A DNA stretch of 64,000 bases from Streptomyces sp. RerS4. Its GTDB lineage: Bacteria; Actinomycetota; Actinomycetes; Streptomycetales; Streptomycetaceae. The stretch lies in the NCBI RefSeq assembly GCF_023515955.1, contig NZ_CP097322.1:1800001-1864000 (forward strand), given 5' to 3'. Positions 16,251 through 26,369 of this stretch are shown piece by piece. The position numbers and the translations under genes are program-made. The stretch's first letter is position 1; the number at the start of each line of letters is the position of its first letter. The notes under the pieces were generated by a model that saw only the letters and a list, made by a program, of their open reading frames with translations, was not told where the DNA came from and did not search any database.

Positions 16251-17537
16251 TCAGTCTCGCATGCCGCATTCGTCCTCGATCGTGCGGTCCCGGCCCGCGA
16301 GGACGCCGAGGACGATCTGCGGGACGAGGAGCCCGGCCATCAGGGCCAGCGGGAGGTCCCAGCCTCCGCTGTGCTGGTAGAGGGTGCCGATGACGAGCGG
16401 GCCGGGGATCGAGATGAGGTAGCCGGTGCTCTGGGCGAAGGCGGACAGCCTGACGACGCCGGCCGGGGTCTTGGCGCGCAGCCCGATCATGGTGATGACG
16501 AGCGGGAACGCGCAGTTGGAGACGCCCAGCAGCAGGGCCCAGGCCCAGGCTCCGCCGGCGGGGGCGAGGTGGAGCCCGAGGTAGCCGGCGAGGCCGAAGA
16601 GGCCGAGGACGACGGCGATGGGGCCCTGGTTGCGCATCCGTCCGGCGAGGCCGGGGATGACGAAGGCCAGCGGCACGCCCATGACCATGGTGACGGCGAG
16701 CAGGACACCGGCGGTGGAGGCGGAGACCCCGGCGTCGCGGAAGATCTGCGGGAGCCAGCCCATGGTGACGTAGGCGCCGGTGGCCTGGAGGCCGAAGTAG
16801 CAGGCCAGCGCCCAGGCGGTGCGGCTGCGGACGACGGACGGCCCGGCGGCCTCGCGTACGGCGGCGGGCGCGGCGGCCTTCTCGCGGCGGGCGGCGAGGG
16901 CGACGGGTACCCAGGGCAGGACGGCGGCCGCGGCCAGGACCGCCCAGATCAGCAGGCCCGTACGCCAACTGCCGCCGAGCGCGCCGGTCAGCGGGACGGT
17001 CGCGGCGGCGGCGAGGGAGGTGCCGGCGGCCAGGGCCATCGAGTAGAGGCCGGTCATGGTCCCGACCCGGTCGGGGAACCAGCGCTTGACGATCACCGGG
17101 AGCAGCACGTTGGTCACGGCTATGCCGGCCAGGGACAGGGCGCTCGCGGCGAGGAAGGCGGCGGCGCCGTCCGCGAAGGGGCGTATCAGCAGGCCGGCGG
17201 CCACGGCGGCCATGCCGGCGCAGACGACGGCGGCCGGGCCGAAGCGGCGCGAGAGGCGGGGCGCGGTGACGCCGAAGACGGCGAAGCAGAGGGCGGGGAC
17301 GGAGGTGATCAGTCCGGCGACGGCGCCGCTCATGTGGAGGCCGGTGCGGGCTTCCTCGAAGAGGGCGCCGAGGCTGGTGATGGCGGGCCGCAGATTGAGG
17401 GCGGCCAGCACGATGCCGACGATGAGGACCGGACCGAGCCAGGCGGGCGTGCGCTCCGCGGGGGGAGCGGTCGGCGTCCGGTGGTCGTGCGGGGCCCCGG
17501 CGGGGCGCTGGAGGGTCTGGATGTCTTCGTCGGGCAT
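16251..17537 (-). CDS. CynX/NimT-family MFS transporter
   Basis: This 428-residue major-facilitator protein has about 12 transmembrane helices. The N-terminal part carries VLAALNLRPAITSLGALFEE and FGVTAPRLSRRFGPA, typical of the CynX/NimT group that includes cyanate and 2-nitroimidazole transporters. A hydrophilic loop (about 210-235) divides the halves. The substrate cannot be read from sequence. The gene is divergent from a FadR-type regulator across 101 bases that contain a perfect palindrome, so it is probably controlled by that regulator. The SGM_5486 mini-protein follows directly. Confidence 0.9.
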   Translation of the reverse strand: MPDEDIQTLQRPAGAPHDHRTPTAPPAERTPAWLGPVLIVGIVLAALNLRPAITSLGALFEEARTGLHMSGAVAGLITSVPALCFAVFGVTAPRLSRRFGPAAVVCAGMAAVAAGLLIRPFADGAAAFLAASALSLAGIAVTNVLLPVIVKRWFPDRVGTMTGLYSMALAAGTSLAAAATVPLTGALGGSWRTGLLIWAVLAAAAVLPWVPVALAARREKAAAPAAVREAAGPSVVRSRTAWALACYFGLQATGAYVTMGWLPQIFRDAGVSASTAGVLLAVTMVMGVPLAFVIPGLAGRMRNQGPIAVVLGLFGLAGYLGLHLAPAGGAWAWALLLGVSNCAFPLVITMIGLRAKTPAGVVRLSAFAQSTGYLISIPGPLVIGTLYQHSGGWDLPLALMAGLLVPQIVLGVLAGRDRTIEDECGMRD

Positions 17538-17550
17538 TGCACCATCATAG

Positions 17551-17565
17551 AATCATGGGATGATT
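17551..17565. promoter_or_regulatory. Operator-like palindrome between the MFS and FadR-type genes
   Basis: AATCATGGGATGATT is a perfect inverted repeat of 6-base arms around GGG. It lies 13 bases upstream of the transporter start codon and about 74 bases before the regulator start. Its AT-rich arms stand out from the surroundings, and FadR-family proteins bind palindromes of this size. Confidence 0.6.
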
Positions 17566-17638
17566 GGTTGTCCAGTCGTCGTACGCCGTACCCCACGGAT
17601 CCGGACCCCGGGGCCGTGCCAGAGAGGACCCCGACCGC

Positions 17639-18316
17639 ATGCCGTTGACCTCGCCCCGGCGATCCGCGCTCGTCGACCAGGTGATCGCCCAGCTCAGGAA
17701 CCAGATCACGTCCGGTGAGTGGCCGGTCGGCAGTCGCATCCCGACCGAGCCCGCGCTGGTGGAGCTGCTGGGCGTCGCCCGCAACACCGTGCGGGAGGCC
17801 GTACGCGCCCTCGCGCACAACGGGCTCCTCGACATCCGCCAGGGCTCGGGCACCTACGTGATCGCCACGAGCGAGCTGGCCGGCGTCATGCACCGGCGCT
17901 TCGCGGGCGCCGATCCCCGGCACATCGCGGAGCTGCGCTCGACGCTGGAGTCCTCGGCGGCGCGACTGGCGGCCGAGCGGCGGACCGAGCGGGACCTCCA
18001 GCAACTGGACGCGCTGCTGGCGCGGCGCGAGGAGGCCTGGGACAGCGGGGACGCCGAGCGGTTCGTCGGGGCGGACGTCGGCCTGCACATGGCGGTGGTG
18101 ACGGCCTCGCACAACGACGTGCTGATCGAGCTCTACGCCGACCTGGGCGATCTGGTGGCGGACTGGCTGCGGACGGACGTCGGCACCGAGCTGCGGCCGG
18201 CCGACCACCTGGACCACTCCCGGCTGATCGAGGCGATCCGGCGCGGGGACGCGGACGCGGCGGCCTCGGAGGCGGCGGGCTATCCGTTCGTGTGCCTCGG
18301 CAAGGGCGCGCGGTAG
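17639..18316 (+). CDS. FadR/GntR-family transcriptional regulator
   Basis: This 225-residue repressor-type protein has an N-terminal winged helix (ALVDQVIAQLRNQITSGEWP, then GSRIPTEPALVELLGVARNT, VREAVRALAHNGLLDIRQGSG). Its C-terminal all-helical FCD ligand domain (about 80-225) has the metal/ligand histidines typical of the family (GLHMAVVTASHNDVL, DHSRLIEAI). It is divergent from the CynX-type transporter and probably controls it and itself through the palindrome in the gap. The ATG at MPLTSPRRS is preferred over an upstream start whose leader residues look non-coding. Confidence 0.9.
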   Translation: MPLTSPRRSALVDQVIAQLRNQITSGEWPVGSRIPTEPALVELLGVARNTVREAVRALAHNGLLDIRQGSGTYVIATSELAGVMHRRFAGADPRHIAELRSTLESSAARLAAERRTERDLQQLDALLARREEAWDSGDAERFVGADVGLHMAVVTASHNDVLIELYADLGDLVADWLRTDVGTELRPADHLDHSRLIEAIRRGDADAAASEAAGYPFVCLGKGAR

Positions 18317-18387
18317 GACCGCGCGCCGGCGTCGGGATTCAGTCGGCCCGAGATCCAGGGGGCGGACGTCGGCCTGGCGGCCGGGAT

Positions 18388-18837
18388 TCAGTCGGTGGGG
18401 GGCGACGGCCTTTCGTGGCTCACCCAGGCCGTACGGACCTCCTTCCAGCAGCGGCCCGTGAGCCGGGTGCGCCCGGCGGCGTCCAGGGGCACGGCGGCGC
18501 TGTCCCCGTCCACGTCCCACCAGCGGTCGCACTCCACGTGCAGCCGGAGCAGGTCGGTCTCGGGGTAGGGGTTGTGGCAGGTCGCCACGACCAGCGAGCC
18601 GTCGATCCGGGTGTCGCAGTCGGCCCCGTAGAGCTCGGGGGCCGGGGGCTTGGCGGGGGTGGCGGGCGGCTCGGCGGGCAGGTCGGCGAAGTCCGCGACC
18701 GTCCCGGCCGCCGGATCGGGTCCGGTCGCCGGGCCCCGTTCGTCGGGCCGCGCGGCGGCCCCGCCCGGCATGAGGAGTGCGGTCAGGACCACGGAGGTGA
18801 TCAGCAGCGATACCGCTCGGATCGGTCTCGCGCCCAC
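18388..18837 (-). CDS. Secreted hypothetical protein with four cysteines
   Basis: This 149-residue protein has a signal peptide (residues about 5-28, AVSLLITSVVLTALLMPGGAAA), a proline/alanine-rich linker (about 40-68) and a small globular end. The end has four cysteines (GADCDTRI, ATCHNPY, HVECDRWW, GRCWKEV) that could form two disulfides. I do not recognise a family. It is transcribed away from fabI's terminator and ends close to the FadR-type gene. Confidence 0.65.
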   Translation of the reverse strand: MGARPIRAVSLLITSVVLTALLMPGGAAARPDERGPATGPDPAAGTVADFADLPAEPPATPAKPPAPELYGADCDTRIDGSLVVATCHNPYPETDLLRLHVECDRWWDVDGDSAAVPLDAAGRTRLTGRCWKEVRTAWVSHERPSPPTD

Positions 18838-18974
18838 GCCCGTACCTCCTCCCCGTACCGGCCGGGAAGATCCCGACGTGGTCAGTTTGCAGGCATCTGT
18901 CCTGGTTTTCGACTCGGGAAGATCCGGTCAGTCGACGAAAATCTGATCGAAGCGTCATCCATCGCCGCGAAAGC

Positions 18975-19017
18975 GGCGGTGGCCGCGCTCCCCTTCCCGG
19001 GAAACGCGGCCACCGCC
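18975..19017 (-). terminator. Terminator of the fabG-fabI unit
   Basis: A perfect 13-bp stem (GGCGGTGGCCGCG with CGCGGCCACCGCC) with a 17-base loop lies 35 bases beyond the fabI stop codon. Confidence 0.75.
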
Positions 19018-19051
19018 GTACGGATGCGCGAGGCGTCCTCGATCAGGCAGA

Positions 19052-19822
19052 TCAGGCACCCATCGCGTGCAGGCCGCCGTCCACGTGGACGATCTCGCCG
19101 GTGGTCTTCGGGAACCAGTCCGACAGCAGCGCGACGACGCCCTTGCCCGCCGGCTCCGGGTCGCTCATGTCCCACTCCAGCATGGAGCGGCTGTTCCAGA
19201 CGTCCGCCAGCTCCGTGAAGCCCGGGATGGACTTCGCGGCCATCGAGCCGATCGGACCGGCCGAGACCAGGTTGCAGCGGATGTTCTCCTTGCCCAGGTC
19301 ACGGGCGAGGTAGCGGCTGGTGGCCTCCAGCGCGGCCTTGGCCGGGCCCATCCAGTCGTACTGCGGCCAGGCGAACTGCGCGTCGAAGGTGAGGCCGACG
19401 ACGGCCGCGCCCTCCGCCGGGAACAGCGGCTTGCACGCCATGGTCAGCGACTTCAGCGAGAACGCCGAGACGTGCATGGCGGTCGCGACCGACTCGAACG
19501 GGGTGTTCAGGAAGTTGCCGCCGAGCGCGTCCTGCGGTGCGAAGCCGATGGAGTGGACGACCCCGTCGAGGCCGCCGAGCTCGTCGCGGACGAGGCCCTC
19601 CAGGCGGGCCAGGTGCTCGTCGTTGGTGACGTCGAGCTCGATCACCTTCACCGGCTTGGGCAGCTTCTTGGCGATGCGCTCGGTCAGCGTCGGCCGCGGG
19701 AACGCGGTGAGGATGACCTCGGCGCCCTGCTCCTGGGCCAGCTTGGCGGTGTGGAAGGCGATGGACGACTCCATCAGCACCCCGGTGATGAGGATGCGCT
19801 TTCCGTCGAGAATTCCGCTCAT
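19052..19822 (-). CDS. fabI: Enoyl-ACP reductase (NADH), FabI/InhA type
   Basis: FabI catalyses the last reductive step of the fatty-acid elongation cycle. This 256-residue SDR protein has the FabI-type cofactor loop (ITGVLMESSIAFHTAKLAQE), DVTNDEHL, VHSIGFAP, and the catalytic Tyr-x6-Lys in QYDWMGPAKAALEATSRYLA. PGFTELADVW precedes the C-terminal HVDGGLHAMG. It begins five bases after fabG on the same strand; the pair forms an operon, as in other streptomycetes and mycobacteria (fabG-inhA). A hairpin terminator follows. Confidence 0.95.
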   Translation of the reverse strand: MSGILDGKRILITGVLMESSIAFHTAKLAQEQGAEVILTAFPRPTLTERIAKKLPKPVKVIELDVTNDEHLARLEGLVRDELGGLDGVVHSIGFAPQDALGGNFLNTPFESVATAMHVSAFSLKSLTMACKPLFPAEGAAVVGLTFDAQFAWPQYDWMGPAKAALEATSRYLARDLGKENIRCNLVSAGPIGSMAAKSIPGFTELADVWNSRSMLEWDMSDPEPAGKGVVALLSDWFPKTTGEIVHVDGGLHAMGA

Positions 19823-19827
19823 GGTGA

Positions 19828-20547
19828 TCAGTGACCCATGCCCAATCCGCCGTCAACGGGAATGACGGCTCCGGTGATGTACGCGGCGTCGTCGGACGCC
19901 AGGAAGCTCACGGCCGCCGCGATCTCCTCGGGCCGCGCGTAGCGGGCCAGGGGCACCTGGGAGACGATGGCCGCGCGCTGCTCGTCGGTGAGCACCTTCG
20001 TCATGTCGGTGTCCACGAAGCCGGGGGCGACCACGTTGAAGGTGATGTTGCGCGAGCCCAGCTCGCGGGCGAGCGAACGGGCGAAGCCGACGAGCGCGGC
20101 CTTCGAGGCGGCGTAGTTGGCCTGGCCCGCCGAGCCCAGCAGGCCCACGACCGAGGAGATCAGGACCACGCGGCCCTTCTTCGCGCGCAGCATGCCGCGG
20201 TTGGCGCGCTTGACGACGCGGAAGGTGCCGGTGAGGTTGGTGTCGACGACGGACGCGAAGTCCTCCTCCGACATGCGCATCAGCAGCGTGTCCTTGGTGA
20301 TGCCGGCGTTGGCCACCAGCACCTCGACGTTGCCGTGCTTGTCCTCGATCTCCTTGTAGGCCTGCTCCACCTGCTCGGAATCGGTGATGTCGCAGCGGAC
20401 CGCCAGGACACCCAGCGAGGTGAGCTCCTCCGGGGGCTCGCCCGACCGGTACGTGATCGCGACCTTGTCGCCGGCCTGAGCGAAGGCTCGGGCGATGGCG
20501 AGGCCGATGCCCCGGTTACCTCCGGTGACGAGAACCGAGCGGCTCAA
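19828..20547 (-). CDS. fabG: 3-oxoacyl-ACP reductase FabG
   Basis: FabG reduces 3-ketoacyl-ACP with NADPH in fatty-acid synthesis. This 239-residue SDR protein has the Rossmann motif TGGNRGIGLAIARAF, NAGITKD, a catalytic serine in VLISSVVGL, and YAASKAALVGFARSLA with the Tyr-Lys pair; the end is IPVDGGLGMGH. The best start is a TTG (encoding the M of MSRSVLVTGG), with AAAGGGTG a few bases upstream. The GTG just before it runs into a stop. It is the first gene of the fabG-fabI unit and is divergent from tldD. Confidence 0.94.
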   Translation of the reverse strand: MSRSVLVTGGNRGIGLAIARAFAQAGDKVAITYRSGEPPEELTSLGVLAVRCDITDSEQVEQAYKEIEDKHGNVEVLVANAGITKDTLLMRMSEEDFASVVDTNLTGTFRVVKRANRGMLRAKKGRVVLISSVVGLLGSAGQANYAASKAALVGFARSLARELGSRNITFNVVAPGFVDTDMTKVLTDEQRAAIVSQVPLARYARPEEIAAAVSFLASDDAAYITGAVIPVDGGLGMGH

Positions 20548-20654
20548 CGGATCACCCTTTCGCTAGCTGTCTTGAATACCGAAAACCTATAGGCCCCCTC
20601 GGCCATCCGGAGAATCGGGCTCCGACAGGGCCTTGCGACGGGGGCTGTCGCATT

Positions 20655-20672
20655 CCTACAGAAAGATGTAGG
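20655..20672. promoter_or_regulatory. Inverted repeat in the fabG-tldD divergent gap
   Basis: CCTACA and TGTAGG are perfect inverted arms around GAAAGA, about 60 bases before the tldD start and 108 before fabG. It could be an operator for either gene or a short RNA hairpin. Nothing else supports it. Confidence 0.35.
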
Positions 20673-20732
20673 CACAAGAGCCTCGAGCGCGACATGATCG
20701 GGGCGACCGGCCCCGACCCCGGGAGGATTTCC

Positions 20733-22255
<1,523 letters not shown>

Positions 22256-22256
<1 letters not shown>

Positions 22257-23659
22257 TGTCTGCGATTCGTACGAAGCCCCACGAGATCGTCGAGCGGGCG
22301 CTGGAGCTGTCCACGGCCGACGGATGCGTCGTCATCGCCGACGAGGAGTCCAGCGCCAACCTGCGGTGGGCGGGCAACGCGCTCACCACCAACGGCGTCA
22401 CCCGCGGTCGGACCCTGACGGTCATCGCCACCGTCGACGGCAAGGAGGGCACGGCCTCGGGGGTCGTCTCGCGCTCCGCCGTCACGGTCGCGGACCTGGA
22501 GCCGCTGGTCCGGGCCGCCGAGGCGGCCGCGCGCGGGGCCGGTCCCGCCGAGGACGCCCAGCCGCTGGTGACGGGCACCCCGGCCTCGCCGGACTTCACC
22601 GACGCCCCGGCCGAGACGTCCTCGGCGGTGTTCGCGAACTTCGCGCCGGCCCTCGGCGAGGCCTTCGCACGGGCCCGCGCGGGCGGCCGGGAACTGTACG
22701 GGTTCGCCCACCACGAGCTGGTGTCCACCTACGTCGGCACCTCGACCGGTCTGCGCCTGCGTCACGACCAGCCCAACGGCACCCTCGAACTCAACGCCAA
22801 GTCGCCGGACCGCACCCGCTCGGCCTGGACCGGGCGCGCCACCCGCGACTTCAAGGACGTGGACCCGACCGCGCTCGACGCGGAGCTGGCCGTACGCCTG
22901 GGCTGGGCGGAGCGGAAGGTCGAGCTGCCGGCGGGCCGGTACGAGACCCTGCTGCCGCCGACCGCCGTGGCGGACCTGCTGATCTACCAGATGTGGTCGG
23001 CGGCGGCCCGGGACGCGGTCGAGGGCCGGACGGTGTTCTCCAAGCCGGGCGGGGGCACCCGTATCGGGGAGCGGCTCTCGGAGCTGCCGCTGACGCTGCG
23101 CAGCGATCCGAACGCGCCGGGCCTGGAGTGCGCGCCGTTCGTGATCGCGCACAGTTCGGGCGACGACGCCTCGGTGTTCGACAACGGCCTGCCGGTCGGG
23201 GCGACCGAGTGGATCAGCGGCGGCGAGCTGGCCCGGCTGACCTCGACCCGGCACAGCGCCGCCCTGACCGGGCTGCCGCTGTCGCCGACGTTCGGGAACC
23301 TCATCCTGGACGCGGGCGGGGAGAAGTCGCTGGAGGAGATGGTGGCGGCCTCGGGCCACGACGGGCCCTGCCTGCTGCTGACCTGCCTCTGGTACATCCG
23401 CGAGGTCGACCCGGCCACCCTGCTGCTCACGGGCCTGACCCGGGACGGCGTCTACCTGGTGGAGAACGGGCAGGTCACGGGCGAGGTGAACAACTTCCGG
23501 TTCAACGAGTCCCCGGTGGACCTGCTGTCGCGGGCCTCGGAGGCGGGCCGGACCGAGAAGACGCTGCCGCGCGAGTGGGGCGACTGGTTCACGCGGGCCG
23601 CGATGCCGGCGCTGCGGATCCCGGACTTCAACATGAGCTCGGTCAGCAAGGGCGTGTGA
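22256..23659 (+). CDS. tldE: TldE/PmbA-type protease subunit
   Basis: This 467-residue partner of TldD shares the fold (RWAGNALTTNGVTRGRTLTV, a central TRDFKDVD segment and the C-terminal FRFNESPVDLL block). It lacks HExxxH, as PmbA/TldE proteins do, and is therefore the non-catalytic half. The ATG overlaps the tldD stop codon by one base. Streptomyces pairs of this kind have no firmly known substrate. A nearby RiPP precursor would be informative, but I see none in the window. Confidence 0.92.
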
Positions 23660-23710
23660 CACACCTAGACTGACCATGGCAGTTTCAGACATCGAAGGAG
23701 TCGAGAGACC

Positions 23711-24979
23711 GTGACGGACATCGTCGACGAACTGAAGTGGCGTGGGCTCTTCGCCCAGTCCACCGACGAAGAAGCGCTGCGCAAGGCGTTCGCGGACGGT
23801 CCCGTCACGTTCTATTGCGGCTACGACCCCACCGCGGCCTCGCTGCACGTGGGGCACCTGGTGCAGGTCCTGACCATGCGCCGGCTCCAGCTGGCCGGGA
23901 ACCGGCCGCTGGCGCTGGTCGGCGGGGCCACCGGTCAGATCGGTGACCCCCGTCCGACCGCCGAGCGGACGCTGAACGACCCCGCCGTCATCGCGGAGTG
24001 GGTGAACCGGCTGCGTTCGCAGATCGAGCCGTTCCTGTCCTTCGAGGGCGAGAACGCGGCGGTCCTGGTGAACAACCTGGACTGGACGGCGGGCATGTCC
24101 GCCATCGAGTTCCTGCGGGACATCGGCAAGCACTTCCGCGTCAACAAGATGCTGACGAAGGACTCCGTGGCCAAGCGCCTGGAGTCCGACCAGGGCATCA
24201 GCTACACGGAGTTCAGCTACCAGCTGCTCCAGGGCATGGACTTCCTGGAGCTGTACCGCCGGTACGGCTGCGTCCTCCAGCAGGGCGGCTCGGACCAGTG
24301 GGGCAACCTGACGGCCGGTCTCGACCTGATCCACCGCGTCGAGCCGACCGCGCAGGTGCACGCGATGGCGACGCCGCTGATGGTCAAGGCGGACGGCACC
24401 AAGTTCGGCAAGACCGAGGGCGGGGCCGTATGGCTCGACCCGCAGATGACGACGCCGTACGCGTTCTACCAGTTCTGGCTGAACGTGGACGACCGGGACA
24501 TCTCCACCTACATGCGGATCCTGTCGTTCCGGAGCCGTGAGGAGCTGGAGGCGCTGGAGGCGCAGACCGCCGAGCGGCCGCAGGCGCGGGCCGCCCAGCG
24601 GGCGCTGGCGGAGGAGCTGACGACGCTGGTGCACGGCGCGGAGCAGTGCGCCGCCGTGATCGCCGCGTCGAAGGCGCTGTTCGGTCAGGGCGACCTGGCG
24701 GAGCTGGACGAGGCCACGCTGGCCGCGGCCCTGTCCGAGCTGCCGCACGTCAAGGTCGAGGAACTCGGCCAGGTCGTGGACCTGCTCGCCGAGACCGGCC
24801 TGGTCGCCAGCAAGTCGGCCGGCCGTCGGACCGTGAAGGAGGGCGGCGCCTACGTGAACAACGTGAAGGTGACCGCCGAGGACGCGGTCCCGGCCCCGGA
24901 AGACCTGCTGCACGGCCGCTGGCTGGTGCTGCGGCGCGGCAAGAAGAACCTGGCCGCGGTCGAGGTCACCGGCCTCTAG
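23711..24979 (+). CDS. tyrS: Tyrosyl-tRNA synthetase
   Basis: This class I aminoacyl-tRNA synthetase charges tRNA-Tyr. The 422 residues show the HIGH-type motif in [13 protein letters not shown] (about residue 47), the tyrosine-binding region [11 protein letters not shown] and [13 protein letters not shown]. The KMSKS-equivalent is [13 protein letters not shown] (about residue 232), and the C-terminal S4 RNA-binding domain starts near [20 protein letters not shown]. The GTG start has AAGGAG ten bases upstream. I saw no T-box leader. A strong terminator follows. Confidence 0.97.
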   Translation: MTDIVDELKWRGLFAQSTDEEALRKAFADGPVTFYCGYDPTAASLHVGHLVQVLTMRRLQLAGNRPLALVGGATGQIGDPRPTAERTLNDPAVIAEWVNRLRSQIEPFLSFEGENAAVLVNNLDWTAGMSAIEFLRDIGKHFRVNKMLTKDSVAKRLESDQGISYTEFSYQLLQGMDFLELYRRYGCVLQQGGSDQWGNLTAGLDLIHRVEPTAQVHAMATPLMVKADGTKFGKTEGGAVWLDPQMTTPYAFYQFWLNVDDRDISTYMRILSFRSREELEALEAQTAERPQARAAQRALAEELTTLVHGAEQCAAVIAASKALFGQGDLAELDEATLAAALSELPHVKVEELGQVVDLLAETGLVASKSAGRRTVKEGGAYVNNVKVTAEDAVPAPEDLLHGRWLVLRRGKKNLAAVEVTGL

Positions 24980-25002
24980 GCCGGACGTTTCCTGGTGCGC
25001 CA

Positions 25003-25045
25003 CGAGGGGGCCGGTGTGGACGACGCGTCCGCACCGGCCCCCTCG
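25003..25045. terminator. Terminator between tyrS and the GlsB gene
   Basis: A perfect 14-bp stem (CGAGGGGGCCGGTG with CACCGGCCCCCTCG) and a 15-base loop lie between convergent genes, 23 bases after the tyrS stop. It may act in both directions. Confidence 0.82.
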
Positions 25046-25065
25046 TCGTACCCGCGACCGGGCCG

Positions 25066-25344
25066 CTACGCGGTATGCCTCTTGCCGCCCCTCAGCGCCA
25101 TGTAGATCATGTCGCCCAGTCCGACGATGAGCACGGCGCCCGCGAGCTGGAGCAGGTGGCGGACCCAGTCGATGCCCTTGGTGTCCTCGACGCCGATCCA
25201 CCGGGAGACGGCGTTGCCGAGGACGGCTCCGGCGATGCCGAAGAGGGTCGTCAGCCACAGGGGCTGGTGCTGCTTCCCCGGCAGGATGGCGCGGGCGATG
25301 AGACCCAGGACGAAACCGACGATGATCGCCCACAACCATTGCAT
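25066..25344 (-). CDS. GlsB/YeaQ/YmgE family stress-response membrane protein
   Basis: This 92-residue membrane protein has the family opening MQWLWAIIVGFVLGLIARA and the conserved GIAGAVLGNAVS block. A third hydrophobic helix, LLQLAGAVLIVGLGDMIYMA, is followed by a basic tail. Members are transglycosylase-associated or general-stress proteins of unknown mechanism. The gene stands alone. Confidence 0.88.
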   Translation of the reverse strand: MQWLWAIIVGFVLGLIARAILPGKQHQPLWLTTLFGIAGAVLGNAVSRWIGVEDTKGIDWVRHLLQLAGAVLIVGLGDMIYMALRGGKRHTA

Positions 25345-25547
25345 GTCGAGCCTCCTCGTGGCGCGTGGTGCGCATGTGGGCCCAGTTTCAACCCGCCCGA
25401 CCTACCGCGCATTTCGGACACCGCCGTTCGGGGGGAGCCCCCGAGGACGCCACCGAGGTACCCCCTCCTCCCCGCCGTCCGGCGGGCGGCGTACCGTGGG
25501 AGGGTCCGGGCGGGAGAGTGCCCGGCGGGTGGATCGGGTGGTGGAGC

Positions 25548-25880
25548 GTGCAGCGGACGAAGCGGAACGGCGCCGAGGTCTTCCGGATCACGGGAGCCCG
25601 GATGGGGCTCGCCGAGGACGTACGGGGTCGGCAGCGCCGGTACGTCATCTCGATGACGGTGCGGACCCTGTCGGTCATCGCGACGGTGATCCTGTGGAAC
25701 GTGGAGCGGCACGTGGCGATGGTGACGCTGGCCGCCGGCGTCCTGTTGCCGTACATCGCGGTGGTCATCGCGAACGCCGGGCGCGAGTCCACGCCCTCGT
25801 TGCCCTCGCACTTCGTGCCCTCGCCGGTGCGCCCCGCGCTGGAAACGGCAAACCTCAATAAAACCTCAGATCAATCATGA
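25548..25880 (+). CDS. DUF3099 membrane protein
   Basis: This protein of about 110 residues has the DUF3099 core: EVFRITGARMGLAEDVRGRQ, then RRYVISMTVRTLSVIATVIL and a second hydrophobic stretch AMVTLAAGVLLPYIAVVIANAG. The two helices flank a short WNVERHV loop. The C-terminal tail is proline/serine-rich. The GTG before QRTKRNG is a reasonable start, but a GTG ten codons upstream is also possible. Function is unknown; the family is restricted to actinobacteria. Confidence 0.8.
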   Translation: MQRTKRNGAEVFRITGARMGLAEDVRGRQRRYVISMTVRTLSVIATVILWNVERHVAMVTLAAGVLLPYIAVVIANAGRESTPSLPSHFVPSPVRPALETANLNKTSDQS

Positions 25881-25956
25881 AGTTCCGGTGCACCGCACGG
25901 GGTCCTGCGTGACATACTGCCTACGCGCTCCGCATCCCCCGTCGGAGCGACGGACC

Positions 25957-25992
25957 GACGCCGGGCAGCTCCCCCCGTGGCTGCCCGGCGTC
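25957..25992 (+). terminator. Hairpin terminator after the DUF3099 gene
   Basis: GACGCCGGGCAGC and GCTGCCCGGCGTC form a perfect 13-bp stem around a 10-base loop. It sits between the DUF3099 gene and the small protein gene that follows in the same direction. Confidence 0.72.
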
Positions 25993-26029
25993 GCCCTTCC
26001 GTTCCCGGGGTGTTTGTAGGGTTGAGGCT

Positions 26030-26305
26030 GTGACTTCCCCTGATACGAACACCCCCGATCCCGGTACGGGCGCCCCGCCACCCGACCCCGCCCCCGTCTG
26101 CTCCGCCAAGGGCTGCCGCGACGCGGCGGTGTGGGTCCTGGCCTGGAACAACCCGACGCTGCACACGCCGGAGCGGCGCAAGACCTGGCTGGCCTGCGAG
26201 GAGCACCGCGAGCACCTGTCGCAGTTCCTGGGGGTCCGGGGTTTCCTCAAGGACGTCGTGCGCCTGGAGGACTGGGTGCAGCCGGAGGGCTCCGAACGCC
26301 CTTGA
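26030..26305 (+). CDS. Small conserved actinobacterial protein with Cys/His ligands
   Basis: This 91-residue soluble protein has a proline-rich start (residues 1-23) and a compact domain with PVCSAKGCRDAAVWVLAWNN and TWLACEEHREHLSQFLG. Two cysteines, a third cysteine and two histidines could bind a metal. It ends DVVRLEDWVQPEG. I recognise it as a widely conserved actinobacterial hypothetical, but no function is known. The start is a GTG. A terminator palindrome follows nine bases after the stop. Confidence 0.78.
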   Translation: MTSPDTNTPDPGTGAPPPDPAPVCSAKGCRDAAVWVLAWNNPTLHTPERRKTWLACEEHREHLSQFLGVRGFLKDVVRLEDWVQPEGSERP

Positions 26306-26313
26306 GGAACGCG

Positions 26314-26339
26314 TGAGCCCCGGTCGTGACCGGGGCTCA
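26314..26339. terminator. Palindromic terminator between convergent genes
   Basis: TGAGCCCCGGTC and GACCGGGGCTCA form a perfect 12-bp stem with a two-base centre. It lies between the small-protein gene and moaA, 30 bases beyond the moaA stop on the other strand. Confidence 0.78.
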
Positions 26340-26369
26340 GGCGTCAGGCAGTGGGCGGACGGTGTCGGT

